Notes: a model not told the origin generated them from the sequence alone. DNA of 64,000 bases from Anniella stebbinsi (GCA_029215795.1 JARDYH010000005.1:17144001-17208000); one strand, 5' to 3'; counted from the stretch's first letter, positions 22,533-34,029 are shown. A program made the numbers and translations.

Positions 22533-22608
22533 TTGAAAACAGAGCTGTTTTGTGTTTGGAAAGCACTGTAGAAATTGATGGAATGACATAGGAAGCTTTT
22601 TTCCTCCT

Positions 22609-22843
22609 GGTAAAGAAAAAGGACCTACTGGTACTAGATGATTTTCTATGAAAAATTGTTCAGTGCTGACTACTTATTGCATGTACTACAAGACTGTCAA
22701 TACACATTTCTGAGTTGGGTTGTGTGGTTTGATTACAAAAATTGGAAATTTATTTTCTACTGGGTTTGCTGGGTATCAGCATAGTGACCACTCTTAGTCA
22801 GCACTGAACAATTTTTCATAGACAATTGTCCTTTTTCTTTACC
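22609..22843. repeat. inverted repeat, arms about 50-65 bp, spacer about 120 bp
   Basis: GGTAAAGAAAAAGGAC...GAAAAATTGTTCAGTGCTGAC at 22609-22673 is inverted at 22795-22843. It sits beside, but outside, the MITE at 22213-22532. Confidence 0.8.
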
Positions 22844-23009
22844 AGTTTGCTTGTGAGGTCTCCTCTTTTTTGTGTGTGTTTAAGCTTTTTTCCTCCTCCA
22901 TGCAAAGTTCTGTCTTCATAGAGCTACTTTGTGTCTATCGTAATATGGGACAATGACTGGGCGAACGTGTGGGGGGGGGGGGGGTCAGGGACAATGGTTA
23001 GACCTGAAA

Positions 23010-23275
23010 TGACCCAAAACAGAAGAGAAAATATTCACAGGTGCCTGAAAAAAAAACATTTAATTAAGCCCAACGTGTTTTGGAAAAGGAATTATCTTCC
23101 TCAGGGGCTGCATTGGAGCATTTTGAAACAGAGGAAGCATTGGTAAGATTTCCTGCAGCATATTTCAAGGGTGGTAAGTGGCCCCTGAGGAGGGAAATTA
23201 CTTTACAAGACGCGTTGGGCATTAAAAGAATGTTTCTTTCAGGCACCTGCGAATATCTTCTCTTCTGTTTTGGAA
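23010..23275. repeat. inverted repeat with GCCCAACGYG / CGCGTTGGGC arms
   Basis: Outer arms AAACAGAAGAGAAAATATTC / inverse and AGGTGCCTG; inner arms GCCCAACGTGTTTTGGAAAAG and TTACAAGACGCGTTGGGC. A CCTCAGGGGC / GCCCCTGAGG pair lies nearest the centre. Confidence 0.78.
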
Positions 23276-23594
23276 TGCATTAGAGGCCTTCCCCGCTTGC
23301 TCATTCCTTGTGCCTGAAATGACACCTCATAGGAGGGGAGGTCTTCAAAGAAAGAATGTTAAAGCTTCTCTCCATCTCTGTGGATTCACCCACAGGGATG
23401 AGGCAGAGCCCAGGGCCCAGGACACAAATGATCAGGCATTTAGGAGCTAGGGCAGGGGAGAGACTGGGCGAGCAGTGCCCTAGCTGAAGGTGGTGGATCA
23501 AGGTGTTATTTGAACCCAGGACATTTTCCAAAGGTTAGCTTGCTAACCATGCAGTGTGGCTTATTTTTCTCAAGCAAGCCACCTTGACTACCCA

Positions 23595-23925
23595 TGGTTT
23601 GTTGTTGACTAGGCTGAACTAGGCTGGCAGGTGTTACCCAGAGGACCTTCTCTTCCATTGCTCCCAGACTATGGAATGGTCTGTTGGAGGAGGTTAGACA
23701 AATTGACAGTCTTCATGAATTTAAGAGAGTCATGAAGACTGTCCTCTTCCGACAGGCCTATCCAGATGAATTTTAAGATGTTTCTAATGTTGTATTTTTC
23801 TCTTGCTTTTAAAATTTTAACTGTTGTGATTTTTGTGTTTTATATTGTTGCTGTTCCCCGCCTCGATCCGAAGGGAGAGGCGGGCTACAAATAAATATTA
23901 TTATTATTATTATTATTATTATTAT
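23595..23925 (+). mobile_element. L2-like LINE 3' end
   Basis: The plus strand reads, with one stop and small shifts, a CAPRLWNGL-like end of ORF2 and FRQAYPDEF followed by TAA. Then comes 3' UTR with CCCCGCCTCGATCCG and a (ATT)n tail at 23896-23925. Same family as 12971-13785. Confidence 0.8.
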
Positions 23926-24711
23926 CAAGCCACACTGCATGGTTAACAAGCCACCCCGGGGGGAAATGTCCTGGATTCAGACAACATGTTAACCGATGGA
24001 TTAGCGTGTTGTGGGAACAGCTGCTTTGTGTCTCTAAGCCCCATCCACAGGGTTCTCTTGGTTGCATCCCCTAGTCCAGTGGCAGATGAAAAGTTGATCA
24101 GGATCTCCTAGTAGATCTCTAGGTGATTTGCAGCAGATCGGCAAAGGGTTCTGCCCCTACATTTTCTAACAAAATCAACAACTAAAAAGCTACACACACA
24201 CACACACATGTAATTGGGTTGCTGAAAAACAACACTTGGTGTGGGGAAACCAGGAGGAGACTTGGGTGTGAAAGGCACCACTCGCAAAAGGCGCTGCTCA
24301 GGGGTTTGAACTGCAGAGAGATTCTATTATATCTATAAATGTTACAAATCAATAAAAATAATAAATGAATAAAACCCCTGGGTTGAGCATGTGCTCAGAG
24401 GCACCCTGTGCTTTAATTCTTAGTATGTCCACCTTTCTAAGCAACTATTGGTTGGTGGACCTCTGACTTCTGGGGAAATAGAAAACAGATCTGTCAAGCT
24501 TCATGGCTGCCCACCCTGCCCTAGTCTCAGCTTATGGTTCACCTCATTGTTCTGCCCCGACGCCTCGTGTTCTGATTCTGCACCTCCTCAACACCTCCCC
24601 TTTCCCTCCATTTAAACCATGCCATTGGAGGTAAGTAGCCCCTTCCCCATACCCCAAAGCAGATGCCGAACCTACGGCAAGCCACGGAGCTCTTCTGGTG
24701 CTGCCACTCAC

Positions 24712-24842
24712 CTGGCTCTAGGAAGAGCACGTCAGGTTCTCGGAAGGCCCGCTGGAAGAGTTGGCATCCCTCTCTGAAGAGGTCCCATCCATCCTGGCTA
24801 CCCAGCGGGGCACTAACGAGCAGCCTCCCCTCCCCACCATAT
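24712..24842 (-). other. candidate upstream exon, minus strand, gene unknown
   Basis: On the minus strand a possible acceptor (CCATTCTCTGCTGACGCAG) and a consensus donor CCAG|GTGAGTGG enclose 131 nt. One frame is open throughout (43 codons, starting YGGEGRLL and containing GWDLFREGCQLFQ) and leaves in phase 1. That phase could join the TESPA1-like exon at 18830 if its inner AG is used. The frame has no Met, so as coding it would need a further upstream exon. It could equally be a 5' untranslated exon or chance. I do not recognise the peptide. Confidence 0.3.
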
Positions 24843-25119
24843 CTGCGTCAGCAGAGAATGGAGGAAGCTGATCTGCTTGCAAGAGGAAACTCTCGCATTC
24901 GTCCGAGTATGTGTGTGTGTGTGTGTTTCTTTACTTGCAAAGCCTCAAACGGTGGCCCACATCCGGCCCTCACCAGTGAGGAAAAGCGTAATGAGCTGCT
25001 GAGTGATGGCAGTAAGTGGAGGAAGCCTCGATATGTATTGGGTTTTTAGATATTACCTGGCACTCTTTCCATTTCTTCTTTTTACTATGAGCCCCTTTTT
25101 CTGTTCCTTCTCTGCCTCT

Positions 25120-25236
25120 CAGCCAGCTTTCCCCGACCTGGTGCCCTCCATATGTGTTGGACTACAACTCTTATAATCCCCCAGCAAGTGATGTGTATTG
25201 GATTTATGGTCCATAACATGTGGAGGGCATCAGAAT
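25120..25236. mobile_element. palindromic MITE (GGACTACAACTCCCAT family)
   Basis: CAGCTTTCCCCGACCTGGTG left end and TTGGACTACAACTC. The right arm is diverged. Confidence 0.68.
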
Positions 25237-25239
25237 AGG

Positions 25240-25330
25240 GAAGGCCCTAGGTTCAATCCCCAGCATCTCCAGGTAGGACTCAGCAAGTCTGAGACCCTGG
25301 AGAGCTGCTGCTAGTCACTGATGGCAAACT
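25240..25330 (+). mobile_element. tRNA-Ala-derived SINE, 5'-truncated
   Basis: B box GGTTCAATCCC, CAGCATCTCCAGGTAGG and GAGACCCTGGAGAGCTGCTG. Confidence 0.75.
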
Positions 25331-25694
25331 CAGCCAGATGAGTTTACATCCCTGTGTTTTTGAAATGTGGCAGCTCAATCAAGCTCAATTAGATGATGCT
25401 AGCAGTGCATGTAAGACATGCCCAACTTTCATTATCTTCACCCCAAAGATTATGAATGTCTTTCATTCCTAACTGAATTGATCCCCTGACTCGACCCCAA
25501 AACCTGAATTGATGTTTCCCCTCTACCCTCAGCTACTTGCTTAGCCTTGGGCAGATCACTCACAGCCTCAGTTCTCCATCTATAAAATGGGAATAATAGA
25601 GACTTGCCTCACAGGTGCATTGGATTGGTGAATGAGCTAGTCATTGTGAATCAAAAGCACTATGAAGTTGAACATGACACTCATATGTCTGTGG

Positions 25695-26050
25695 TGTAGG
25701 TGGCCCAGTGTCCTACTTTACAGAGGACAGTCCTCTGTTTTGGAAAACCAGTAGAAGGCAGTTCTCTGTTTGAAGATGTCCTCTGAAGTCCAAGTCTGGT
25801 ATAACATCAAAGAACCATAACGAAGAGGAGCAGGGAGGGGCTGTGAAGTTGCCCATCAACACTCTGCACCTGGACAGAATACTGAGCAGGCACTTGGGTC
25901 ACCTGGTCAGCACTCTCTACTATTTTTAATAATTATACTTATTATTTCTATGTTTGCATCTCTATGTGTATATATGCAGATGCAGATGTTATGAAATGTG
26001 GTGCTGTCTTCTGTTCTCTTTTTTTAAAAAATGTATTTCCTCTCTTTCTT
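25695..26050 (+). repeat. dispersed repeat (TTTACAGAGGACAGTCCTCTG)
   Basis: Second copy of the family at 99-478, in the same order and orientation. Confidence 0.6.
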
Positions 26051-26059
26051 TTTGAGCAA

Positions 26060-27915
26060 TACAAAAGGCCACCTTACCATGGTGCTTTTTCAAAAATTTC
26101 AAAAGCATTGCATATACATCTTTACAAATTCCCTGGAAGCTGTGCCAATATTGTGGTTTCCATTAATATCTGGAGACCGGTGGGGCTGTGGCTGAGAGAT
26201 AGCAGCCACTCAGTGAATGCATGCAGAAAAGTGAGAGTCAGGCCAGGAAACACACAACCCTGGCTTATCCTCATGGCAGCACTGTATATTTGGATGGAAG
26301 TCCCATAGTACTGAATGGGGCTTACGCCCAAGTTCATAGGATCACAGTTTTGGCCTCTGCATGACATTGGTCTCATGCTACAATTTGTGGTGATACAAAC
26401 TGAGGTTGCAGTATCAGGGCTAGTTTAAAAGAAAATGTAAGATAGGAGGGGGTTGGACAGGAGAGGATTAATGGAGCTAGAAAAACTCCTGGTGACTCCC
26501 TTCATAGTGAGTAGCAAAGTTGCTGCACATATCTTCTCTTAGGAAACCGATAGGTAAATGGCCTAGGAGATGGTTGGAAAAGATAACTCACCTTTATTTC
26601 CCTCTCCTGCCAGAGGGAGGGGTCAAGTCAGGTGTCAGTAGAAAATAATAGAAGCAATAAGTTTCCTTTTCAGCCTGGGTTTCTTGTGTATAAAAAGAGT
26701 AGCACGCTCAGTATGTTCTGTAGTAGCTGTGGTTTCATTCCATTAGAAGCCTAACCCTGTTTGCTCTACTTAGGCAGGGTACTTTTTCTTGTAAGTGCAT
26801 TTACAGCTGCCTTATTGTTACAGTTTTATTCAGCCTATCTGTTTAGGACTCAGTAAAGTTTGCCAAGCCCTTCACTTTCTGGGGATCCAGCCTCCTTTAT
26901 TCAGCCACTTCTGCTTGCAGAATTTTCTGCCCTGGCATCTCATCTGTTTGCCTTGTGCTCAGCCTGTATGTTTGTAAAGAAACTCGACTATTAGGAAATG
27001 CCATAAACCTCCAGTGACCTCCCTCCAAAGGAAACCAAGCCCAGGTGAGCACTGCACCCCTCAAATTCACACCCCTCAGAACAAGTCAGGTGATCATAAC
27101 AGTGTAGCCACCGGCTGATGGTTTGCATTACTATCAATACAGCAAAAAAGGAGCCGAGTTTTCTCTGCTTGGATGGTTGTTCTAGGACAGTGGGACCAAC
27201 TTTGTGTTTTACTAGAAGCCTGTGTTTTGCAAAATGGCAAGCAAACACAAATTAAGAATTAAAAAGCAGGCTGCCACTGAGTACATCTTCAGCCAAGCAA
27301 TTTGCAATCAGTTCCAGACCCCAGTTTACAAGTCTTTTTGCACATAAATCCATTCCTAATTTTCCCCCAAGCATTTTTTTTTTTTGTAAACTCACTTGGG
27401 GGTCAGGGAGAGAGTGGGAGCTTCTTAGTCATTACTATTGTTAAACAACTATGATTCGGAAACCCTCACTGATTTACTGCAAATCACCCAAAGATCTACC
27501 AAGAGACTGCATGTACCTTCTGGCCATCCCTGGTCTAGGGGTCTCTTTTGCTGGCTCACAGTGCCAGCTCAAGATATTTTGCTGCCAGAAACTGAGCCCA
27601 AATGGCACTCTCCCCACCCACCCCTTACCAGTAGGTCCAACTTTTTAAAAACTTGCTGTGCCGCTTGGACACCAGTTTTTGCCATCACATCATCTGTCCC
27701 GCCACTCACCCATGCTGCTGGCTGAAGCAGATCATCCTGCCGCACGGTATTGTCAGGGCGTACTAGGTCAGCTACTGAGCTGGAAAGCGTAAGCCCCAGA
27801 TTTCAGTTTTCTGTGCTGAGGTCATGTCATGCTTCTGAACACATGCATGGCAAGTTAGAAAGCAAGAGTGGAAAGGTTTCCCTCCCTGCCCACACACACA
27901 CGCTATTGATGTATC
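26060..27915. other. no recognised gene
   Basis: Mostly unique-looking AT-rich sequence. GTGTATAAAAAGAGTAGC at 26687 resembles a TATA box. AAAG|GTGAGTT on the minus strand near 26590 resembles a splice donor. Neither has other support. Confidence 0.4.
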
Positions 27916-27919
27916 CCCT

Positions 27920-27963
27920 TGCCAGGCAGTGCTTTGCATCTTGATGCAAAGCACTGCCTGGCA
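27920..27963. repeat. perfect 21-bp hairpin with a 2-nt loop
   Basis: TGCCAGGCAGTGCTTTGCATC, TT, then its exact reverse complement. Confidence 0.92.
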
Positions 27964-27999
27964 TGGAACTGTTCAGGTTTGCAGCCCTTCCTCTGTCAT

Positions 28000-28735
28000 G
28001 CACTGAACTTGGCAGCCATGTGGACGGCACAACTGAACAATGCTCCTGGCCACACTGCAGTCACCTTCTCCATCGGACCGATGCTTTCTTGGAATCTCTG
28101 GCAGACAAGGAGTTTGTGGCTTAGTTGAACAAGGTGTTTCCATGAATTGTGGGACACAGGCCAGTAGCAAGACAGCCTCCTTGATTCAGATACTCTCCAA
28201 GGGATTCAATGTTCTTTTTCCATAAGCATACGCCTTGAGATCTCCTGACAGGAACCTGGCGTGAGCACCAAGACGTACGTTCTCTGCTCTCCACGGAACA
28301 CAATATTTTCCAAAGGACAAAAATAGGAGCATCAGGGGTGACACCAGATGCTCAAAACTTCAGCCTAGAGCCCTGTAGGGTGGCCAGCTGACCAAAAAAG
28401 AACTGCCTGAGACTGTAACTGCATCTTGGTCCGCAGACATCAGCAAATGGAGCTTTGGGTGGCATGGAGACCAGCATTAATATTTGCAGCTGTTCAAGGC
28501 ACAACTATAGAACTCAGTTGAAAAGTTGGAAGCCCCAGGCCCCTGTAAAAGATGCAAATGCTCATATTTCAATATTAATGTGGTGGAGTTGGATAAATCA
28601 TGAACCATCCCATATTTTATTTTTTTTTTATTTTTTTTGTTGAGCTACAGGGTTTTATCTGCTGTCAATTTATTGTTTTAATTAGTGGTTTAGGATTTTG
28701 TTCTTGCCCATGGTTTTATGATAGTTTATTGTGTT
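28000..28735. other. no recognised feature
   Basis: Unique-looking sequence with short ORFs only, ending in a T-rich stretch at 28617-28640. Confidence 0.4.
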
Positions 28736-28754
28736 TTATGTATTCACACATTCA

Positions 28755-29290
28755 TATAGTATGAGAGAGTAGGGAGGAATGGGGAGAGTGAGAGAGAATG
28801 AAAAAGGAGAGAAATAGGAAGATAGTATGGGAGAGAGACAGAGAGAAAGAAAGGAGGGGAAAGAGTGGGGAGAGAAAGGGAGAGAGGGAAATAAGGATAA
28901 AAGAAGAGAGGGGGTAGAGTGAAAGATAGAGAGGGTGAGATCAGAGAGAGGAGAAAAACTGTAAGAGAGAAAGACAGAGGGAGAGAAAGAGAAATAGGGA
29001 GGGAGGGAGAGAGAGAGAGAAATAGGGGTAGGGGAGAGAAAGGGGAAGAGAGAGAAAGGGAGAGACGGAAGGAGAGAGAGTATGAGAGAGAAAGAGAGGG
29101 GGAGAGAAAGAGAGAAAGAGAGAAATAGGGAGGGAGAGACAAATAGGGGTATGGTGGAGAGAGGGGGAGAGAAAGGGAGAGAGAATGAGAGAGGGAGAGT
29201 GTGTGAGAGAGAAAGACAGGGAGGGAGAGAGAAAGAGAGAGAGAGAGGGAGGGAGAGAGAGAGAGAGAGAGGGAGAGAAGGAGAGATGTG
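28755..29290. repeat. purine-rich (GAGA/GGGAGA) low-complexity block
   Basis: About 530 bp of almost pure purine on the plus strand. Long ORFs on both strands are artefacts of the composition. Its part 28959-29151 is inverted at 29482-29670. Confidence 0.92.
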
Positions 29291-29481
29291 TTCATGTACC
29301 CACCTTGGCATCTCTGATCGTTGTGGAGATTTATGATGGGGATTGCCACAAAAGGGTCAGGGTCCTAACCCTGCTTTTATCGCTTCCAACCATCACATTA
29401 GAAGTGAGATTTGTCACGTGGTTTGGCCTTGTGTGGTTGATTCCCCCCCCCCCAATAAATGGTGGAGGTGGGAAGTTGCTT

Positions 29482-29670
29482 TACCCCTATTTGTCTCTCC
29501 CTCCCTATTTCTCTCTTTCTCTCTTTCTCTCCCCCTCTCTTTCTCTCTCATACTCTCTCTCCTTCCGTCTCTCCCTTTCTCTCTCTTCCCCTTTCTCTCC
29601 CCTACCCCTATTTCTCTCTCTCCCTCCCTCCCTATTTCTCTTTCTCTCCCTCTGTCTTTCTCTCTTACAG
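29482..29670. repeat. pyrimidine-rich inverted copy of 28959-29151
   Basis: 189 bp, the reverse complement of 28959-29151 (193 bp). The only difference I see is one extra GAGA in the left arm. The spacer is 330 bp of ordinary sequence with a C-run. Confidence 0.93.
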
Positions 29671-29674
29671 TTGC

Positions 29675-29795
29675 CCCTCCGGGTGTTTTGGCTACAGCTC
29701 CCAACATTCCTGATTATTGGCCATGGTGGCTGAGGCTGATGGGAGTTGAAGTCCAGAACATTGGAAAGGCACCAGGTTGGGGGAGGCTGCTTTAG
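29675..29795. mobile_element. palindromic MITE next to the purine/pyrimidine inverted repeat
   Basis: GGCTACAGCTCCCAACATTCC and GGGAGTTGAAGTCCAGAAC arms. It abuts the right arm of the inverted duplication. Confidence 0.7.
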
Positions 29796-30466
29796 ACACC
29801 AGCCAACTTGTTCACGGTTTTGTTTTGAACAACGACCGGTGCTCCCAGGGGAGGTGCAGGGGAAATGGGAGATGAAATAGGTGAAATCATCAGACCCTCC
29901 TAAACCTTCTTCTTCCTTCCTGGCTCAGAAAGATGACACATTTTCAGCCCAGTTGTTTTCAAGTAACACGCTGACCTAGTTAGTCAGCCAGCCAGCCAGC
30001 AAAACAAAACACTCAAAAAAACCCAAACCAGCTAAGATGCATGAATTAGTGATGATGCTGGAATTGGCTTCTGTTTTAGGGTGAAGTCTCTGCCTCCCAC
30101 CCAGAGGTATTGCCTGAAGGCATATGATGAAGTCAGCTTTGCTAAAGTTTAGCAGATCTGGGACTGGGCACTTCCTGGATAGGAGATAGGGAAGAGCCTT
30201 ACATGTATGTTGCCTTCAGCTCCCTGGAAAAACAATGAGATGTAAAGAGATCAATTAATGTGGAACAACTCTGGAGTTATTCCCACCACCCACATTATAC
30301 AAAAATGCTTTATACCTGAGGGAGGCAACCGGGTGCCCTCCAAATGGTTTGGACTACAACCACGACATCACCAACCATACCTACATCATAGAACACAGAA
30401 CCAGATGAATTTAGCCTTTCACTTAGAGGTTTCATGGTCTTCCCTGCCACACAGGAAAAGCTGTCG

Positions 30467-30668
30467 ACTCTGATGTCAAGTGGGGCCGTAAATCCACTCT
30501 GGGTTTCAGTCAGAACCAGTCAGAACCCTAAAGGAGCCATCCAAAGTGCTGAACCTGTTTTGGGGATAGAATTCAGCACTTTGGAGAGCTCCCTTAGAGT
30601 TCTGAACTGAGACTCAAGAGCGGATTCACAGCCCCACTGACATTGGCGCCGCCAGCCTCCACTGGTGC
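30467..30668. mobile_element. palindromic CAGTGGAGGCTGG element
   Basis: Arms around GGGTTTCAGTCAGAACCAG and its inverse, ending GCCAGCCTCCACTGG. Confidence 0.72.
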
Positions 30669-30907
30669 CACATGAAATAAAACTACTAGATTGCGAAACT
30701 ACCCAGCAACTTGCTTAATAGTAGCTAATTCCAATAGTCCTTTAATTGTCCAGGGTCAACCTTCTAATGTCCCAGTGGGAAGATACTGTGAGCAAAGTGG
30801 AAAGTGGGGTTAAGCGCAACAGCAGAGCGCCAAAACACTCTGAAGAAGAAGAGATCTGTGGAAGCCCTTCCTTCCTTCTACCTTCTATATAAATTACTTG
30901 AGATCCA

Positions 30908-31112
30908 GAATGAGGGACCAAAGCTCAGTGTGATAGAACACATGCTTTGCATGCAGAAGGTCCCAGCTTTGATCCCCGGGTTCTCTAGGTAGGGCAGGGA
31001 AAGAATCCTGGCCGAAATCCTGGAGGGCCATTGCTGCCAGTCAGTGTCGGCAATACCGGGTAGATGGACCAAGGAACTGGCTCCGTATAAGGCAGCTTCC
31101 TATGTTCCAACC
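30908..31112 (+). mobile_element. tRNA-Ala-derived SINE, near full length
   Basis: A-box side AGCTCAGTGTGATAGAACA, CATGCTTTGCATGC, a B-box-like GCTTTGATCCC, then the body to GGCAGCTTCCTATGTTCC. Confidence 0.85.
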
Positions 31113-31883
31113 TGGGTGATTTGCAATAAACAGAGAGGAAGTGCTAGATGATGATGTGGGGCATGCATGCGCAGAGACTTCTCACCGGTGTTGTAGTGGT
31201 GTATTTTGAAGGGCAGGCACTCATCACGACAGTTCCTGTGGCCACACTTCCAAGGAAAGTCCAGAAGTGCAGGCAGCTGCCTTGATCCATATCAAGGAAC
31301 CAGTTCTAGCAGTGTTCATCTTTTGTAAAGCTAATGGGGTCTTCATTGCCCATTCAAGACTAAGCCACCCCCCCAAAATACTTTGCATTACAACAGGAAA
31401 CAATATATTGTAGCTGGGAAAATTCTTCCGCCCACCAGCCAGTGAGAAGATTGCAACCCTGCTTAGAGAGAACAGGGAAGTCTGAAATGGCATGACAGAT
31501 GAAGTCGCATCCCTGCTAATAAAGAAGTGACGACGCTGTGGGTCCTAGCACTTGCCCTAATGCTCTGTTTCTATGCACACTTATGCATGCATACAAAGGA
31601 GAAGGGAGCAAAACAGCTCTACTGAGCGCAGTCTCTGCACTTCTCACACCAAGAAGGATCATGCCCGAAGTATTTTAAAAAGTTTATCTTATGTATGCTA
31701 TTTTATTTCCTTATTTTTAAACAGTCACATTCAACAGCAGCACCTGAAGCACAGCACAGTTTGCTGACCAATGCATGTTTTAAAGCATTTTAACAACTGC
31801 ACATTGGCATGTGTGTTTGAAATTGATTGGGTTGGATCCAGACTTAGCCATGCTTAGAGGTGACCCTTTGGAATCAGTGGGAT

Positions 31884-32025
31884 TTTGAATGGACTGGCCT
31901 GCCTTACAAGGTTGTTGTAAGGATTACATAATTTTGACTGGACTGGCCTGCCTTACAAGGTTGTTGTAAGGATTACATAATTTTAAATGGACTGGCCTAC
32001 CTTACAAGGTTGTTGCAAGGTTAAC
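31884..32025. repeat. tandem repeat, 49-bp unit, about 2.9 copies
   Basis: GGACTGGCCTGCCTTACAAG recurs at 31891, 31940 and 31989. The unit resembles a MIR 3' core (TTACAAGGTTGTTGTAAGGAT). Confidence 0.88.
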
Positions 32026-32468
32026 AATTGTGGTTCGATATGTTTTACATTTGATCTGATATGTCATTTTTTATTAATAAGCTTGTATATGTTGCAGCTT
32101 TATTAAAAGAATTTATAAGAAATATTTTAACAACAACAACAACAGTATTGTTATTAAAAGTTCATCAAATTCTACTCCCCTATTTTTAAGCAAGGCCAGA
32201 AGTACTCCAATAGTTCCTGGAAAATGTTTATCTCTAAAGCCTATTGTTTTCACTTCCAAAGACAGGAAGTTCATATCCTCCCTTGGGGAACTTTGTTTAT
32301 TTTGAAATCATTCTAAAGATTAAAGAAGCTTTCCTGGCTGTATGGCTAGACCCCTCTCAACATCGGATTGTAAATCCCACCTGAGTGTTTTGGGCTTCGA
32401 GAATTAATTTATTTGGGTTGCTGTCTCTGAAATCCTTTCCAAGCCAACTAACAGAAAGTGGTACAAAT

Positions 32469-32500
<32 letters not shown>

Positions 32501-32813
32501 CTGACCATATGAAAAGGAGGACAGGGCTCATGTAACTTTAACAGTTGTAGAGAAAAGGGAATTTCAGCCAGTGTCATTTGTATGCAATTAGTTCCTGGAT
32601 ATTCCCTCTTCATCACAACAGTTAAAGTTGCAGGCACTATACTAGAGTGACCATATACAAAAGAAGGCAGGCCCCCTGCAACTTTAGCTGTTGTGATGAA
32701 GAGGGAATTTCACCAGGAACTAATTGCATACAAATGACACTGGCTGAAATTGCCTTTTCTCTACAACTGTTAAAGTTACATGAGCCCTGTCCTCCTTTCC
32801 ATATGGTCAGCCT

Positions 32814-32837
<24 letters not shown>
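32469..32837. repeat. (AC)n microsatellite on both sides of a MITE
   Basis: Tracts at 32469-32497 and 32814-32837. Other short (AC)n/(GT)n tracts lie at 24189-24209, 24908-24926, 35867-35880 and 57648-57662. Confidence 0.85.
32498..32813. mobile_element. hAT-like foldback MITE inside a CA microsatellite
   Basis: About 316 bp with GGCTGACC / GGTCAGCC ends. It lies between two (AC)n tracts, consistent with insertion into a microsatellite, so the duplication cannot be told from the tract. Confidence 0.83.
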
Positions 32838-32844
<7 letters not shown>

Positions 32845-32845
32845 C

Positions 32846-33016
32846 TAGAGTGACCATATGGAAAAGAAGACAGGCCTCCTGTATCTTTAACAGTTATATA
32901 GAAAAAGGAATTTCAGCAGGTGTCATTTGTATACCTGCCGCACCTGGTGAGATTCCCTCTTCATCACAACAATTAAAGCTGCAGGAGCCCTGCCCTCTTT
33001 TGTATCTGGTCATGCT
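32846..33016. mobile_element. short foldback MITE (half-length subfamily)
   Basis: 171 bp, ends TAGAGTGACC / GGTCATGCTA. It has one outer arm pair only, with no second inner pair, and is related to the copy at 15214. Confidence 0.75.
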
Positions 33017-33628
33017 AGAGAATAAAAAAAAACTTTGAAATTACAAAGGAAGCACAACACATTTACTACATAGGGCGCAATTAGGATGATGTCACAAAGT
33101 GTGCCCCCTCTGCCAAGGGGAACATGTCCTTCTGTCCACTTTCCATCCCAAATGTTTGCTGGAACCACATCAATGCAGCAATTATAGACTTTATTAATTC
33201 TGGTTACAGTACAGGATCAGTCAAATCAGTTGCTGCAGGATTAGGATCTCCTTTCAGCAACTATAGTACATAGTTCCAAGCCTTAATCTGGAGCAATAGC
33301 CTGGAGTGTCTGCAGGATTCTGGATACATCGTCACAGGTTGAAGCAAGTCGTTGCAGGTCTGGGACATACACTCTCAGAGGAATACTGGTAAGTATCTGC
33401 TGGATCACGTTGAAGGTCTACAGTGCTAGTTTTTGTGGGTTTGTGGTGCATAACCCTAGAGCAGTAGTTGCAAGACCTGAGGAACTGCTTCAATAATGCT
33501 TGAGGTAGCTGAGTAATTGTAGAATCAAGATTATCTGTTCCTGTGATTGCTGGAGGATTATGTCAATCTCTTCTCATCTACCTGTTCCTGTGGGTTTCTG
33601 ACTGCTCCTGCTGATTTCACAGGTAAGA

Positions 33629-33935
33629 GGCTTAGTTCGGACGACACTGTAGGCAATGGAGGGGGGAAGAGGCAACAGAAGTTACGTTATTTTTGGAGTG
33701 CCCTCCCCACGACATGTTGCCCCTCCCCCATCGCACGGCTGAGAGTCAGGGCCTCATAATAAGCAACGGGGCTCCAAAAAACAATGGCACAGCCAGTTGT
33801 TTTCCCCCGTTGCTTAATAATGTACCGTCAGTTGTGTGTGCATTGTGTGTCGCCCGACACATGACACAATAAGCAACACAACTGACGGTTGCCTCTTCCC
33901 CCCTCCGTCGTCTAAACTGTCATCCGAACTAAGCC
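33629..33935. mobile_element. Harbinger-like MITE, variant with GGCTTAGTTCGG ends
   Basis: The 307-bp element has inverted ends GGCTTAGTTCGGA / TCCGAACTAAGCC and exact AGA duplications (33626-33628, 33936-33938). Internal inverted blocks resemble those of the GGCTGAATTC family. Confidence 0.8.
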
Positions 33936-34029
33936 AGACTCTTCTATGTTTGCTAGCAGCCCCACCTCTGCTGTTGGTTTCTGACCTTCAAGGAAGCCCA
34001 GGTCCCCTCTACAAGATTTTGCTTTGACG

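Noticed and set aside
26600..27000. LTR or promoter around a TATAAAAAG motif
   Set aside because: I could not find a second LTR copy, a primer-binding site or a terminal duplication, so the TATA-like string alone is not enough.
28736..29795. Long Leu/Ser-rich and Arg/Glu-rich ORFs on both strands
   Set aside because: They are direct translations of GAGA/CTCT low-complexity DNA and its inverted copy, and have no other coding signal.
30908..31000. Functional tRNA-Ala gene
   Set aside because: The A and B boxes are degenerate and the tRNA-like part continues into a SINE body shared with several other copies; it cannot fold as a complete tRNA.
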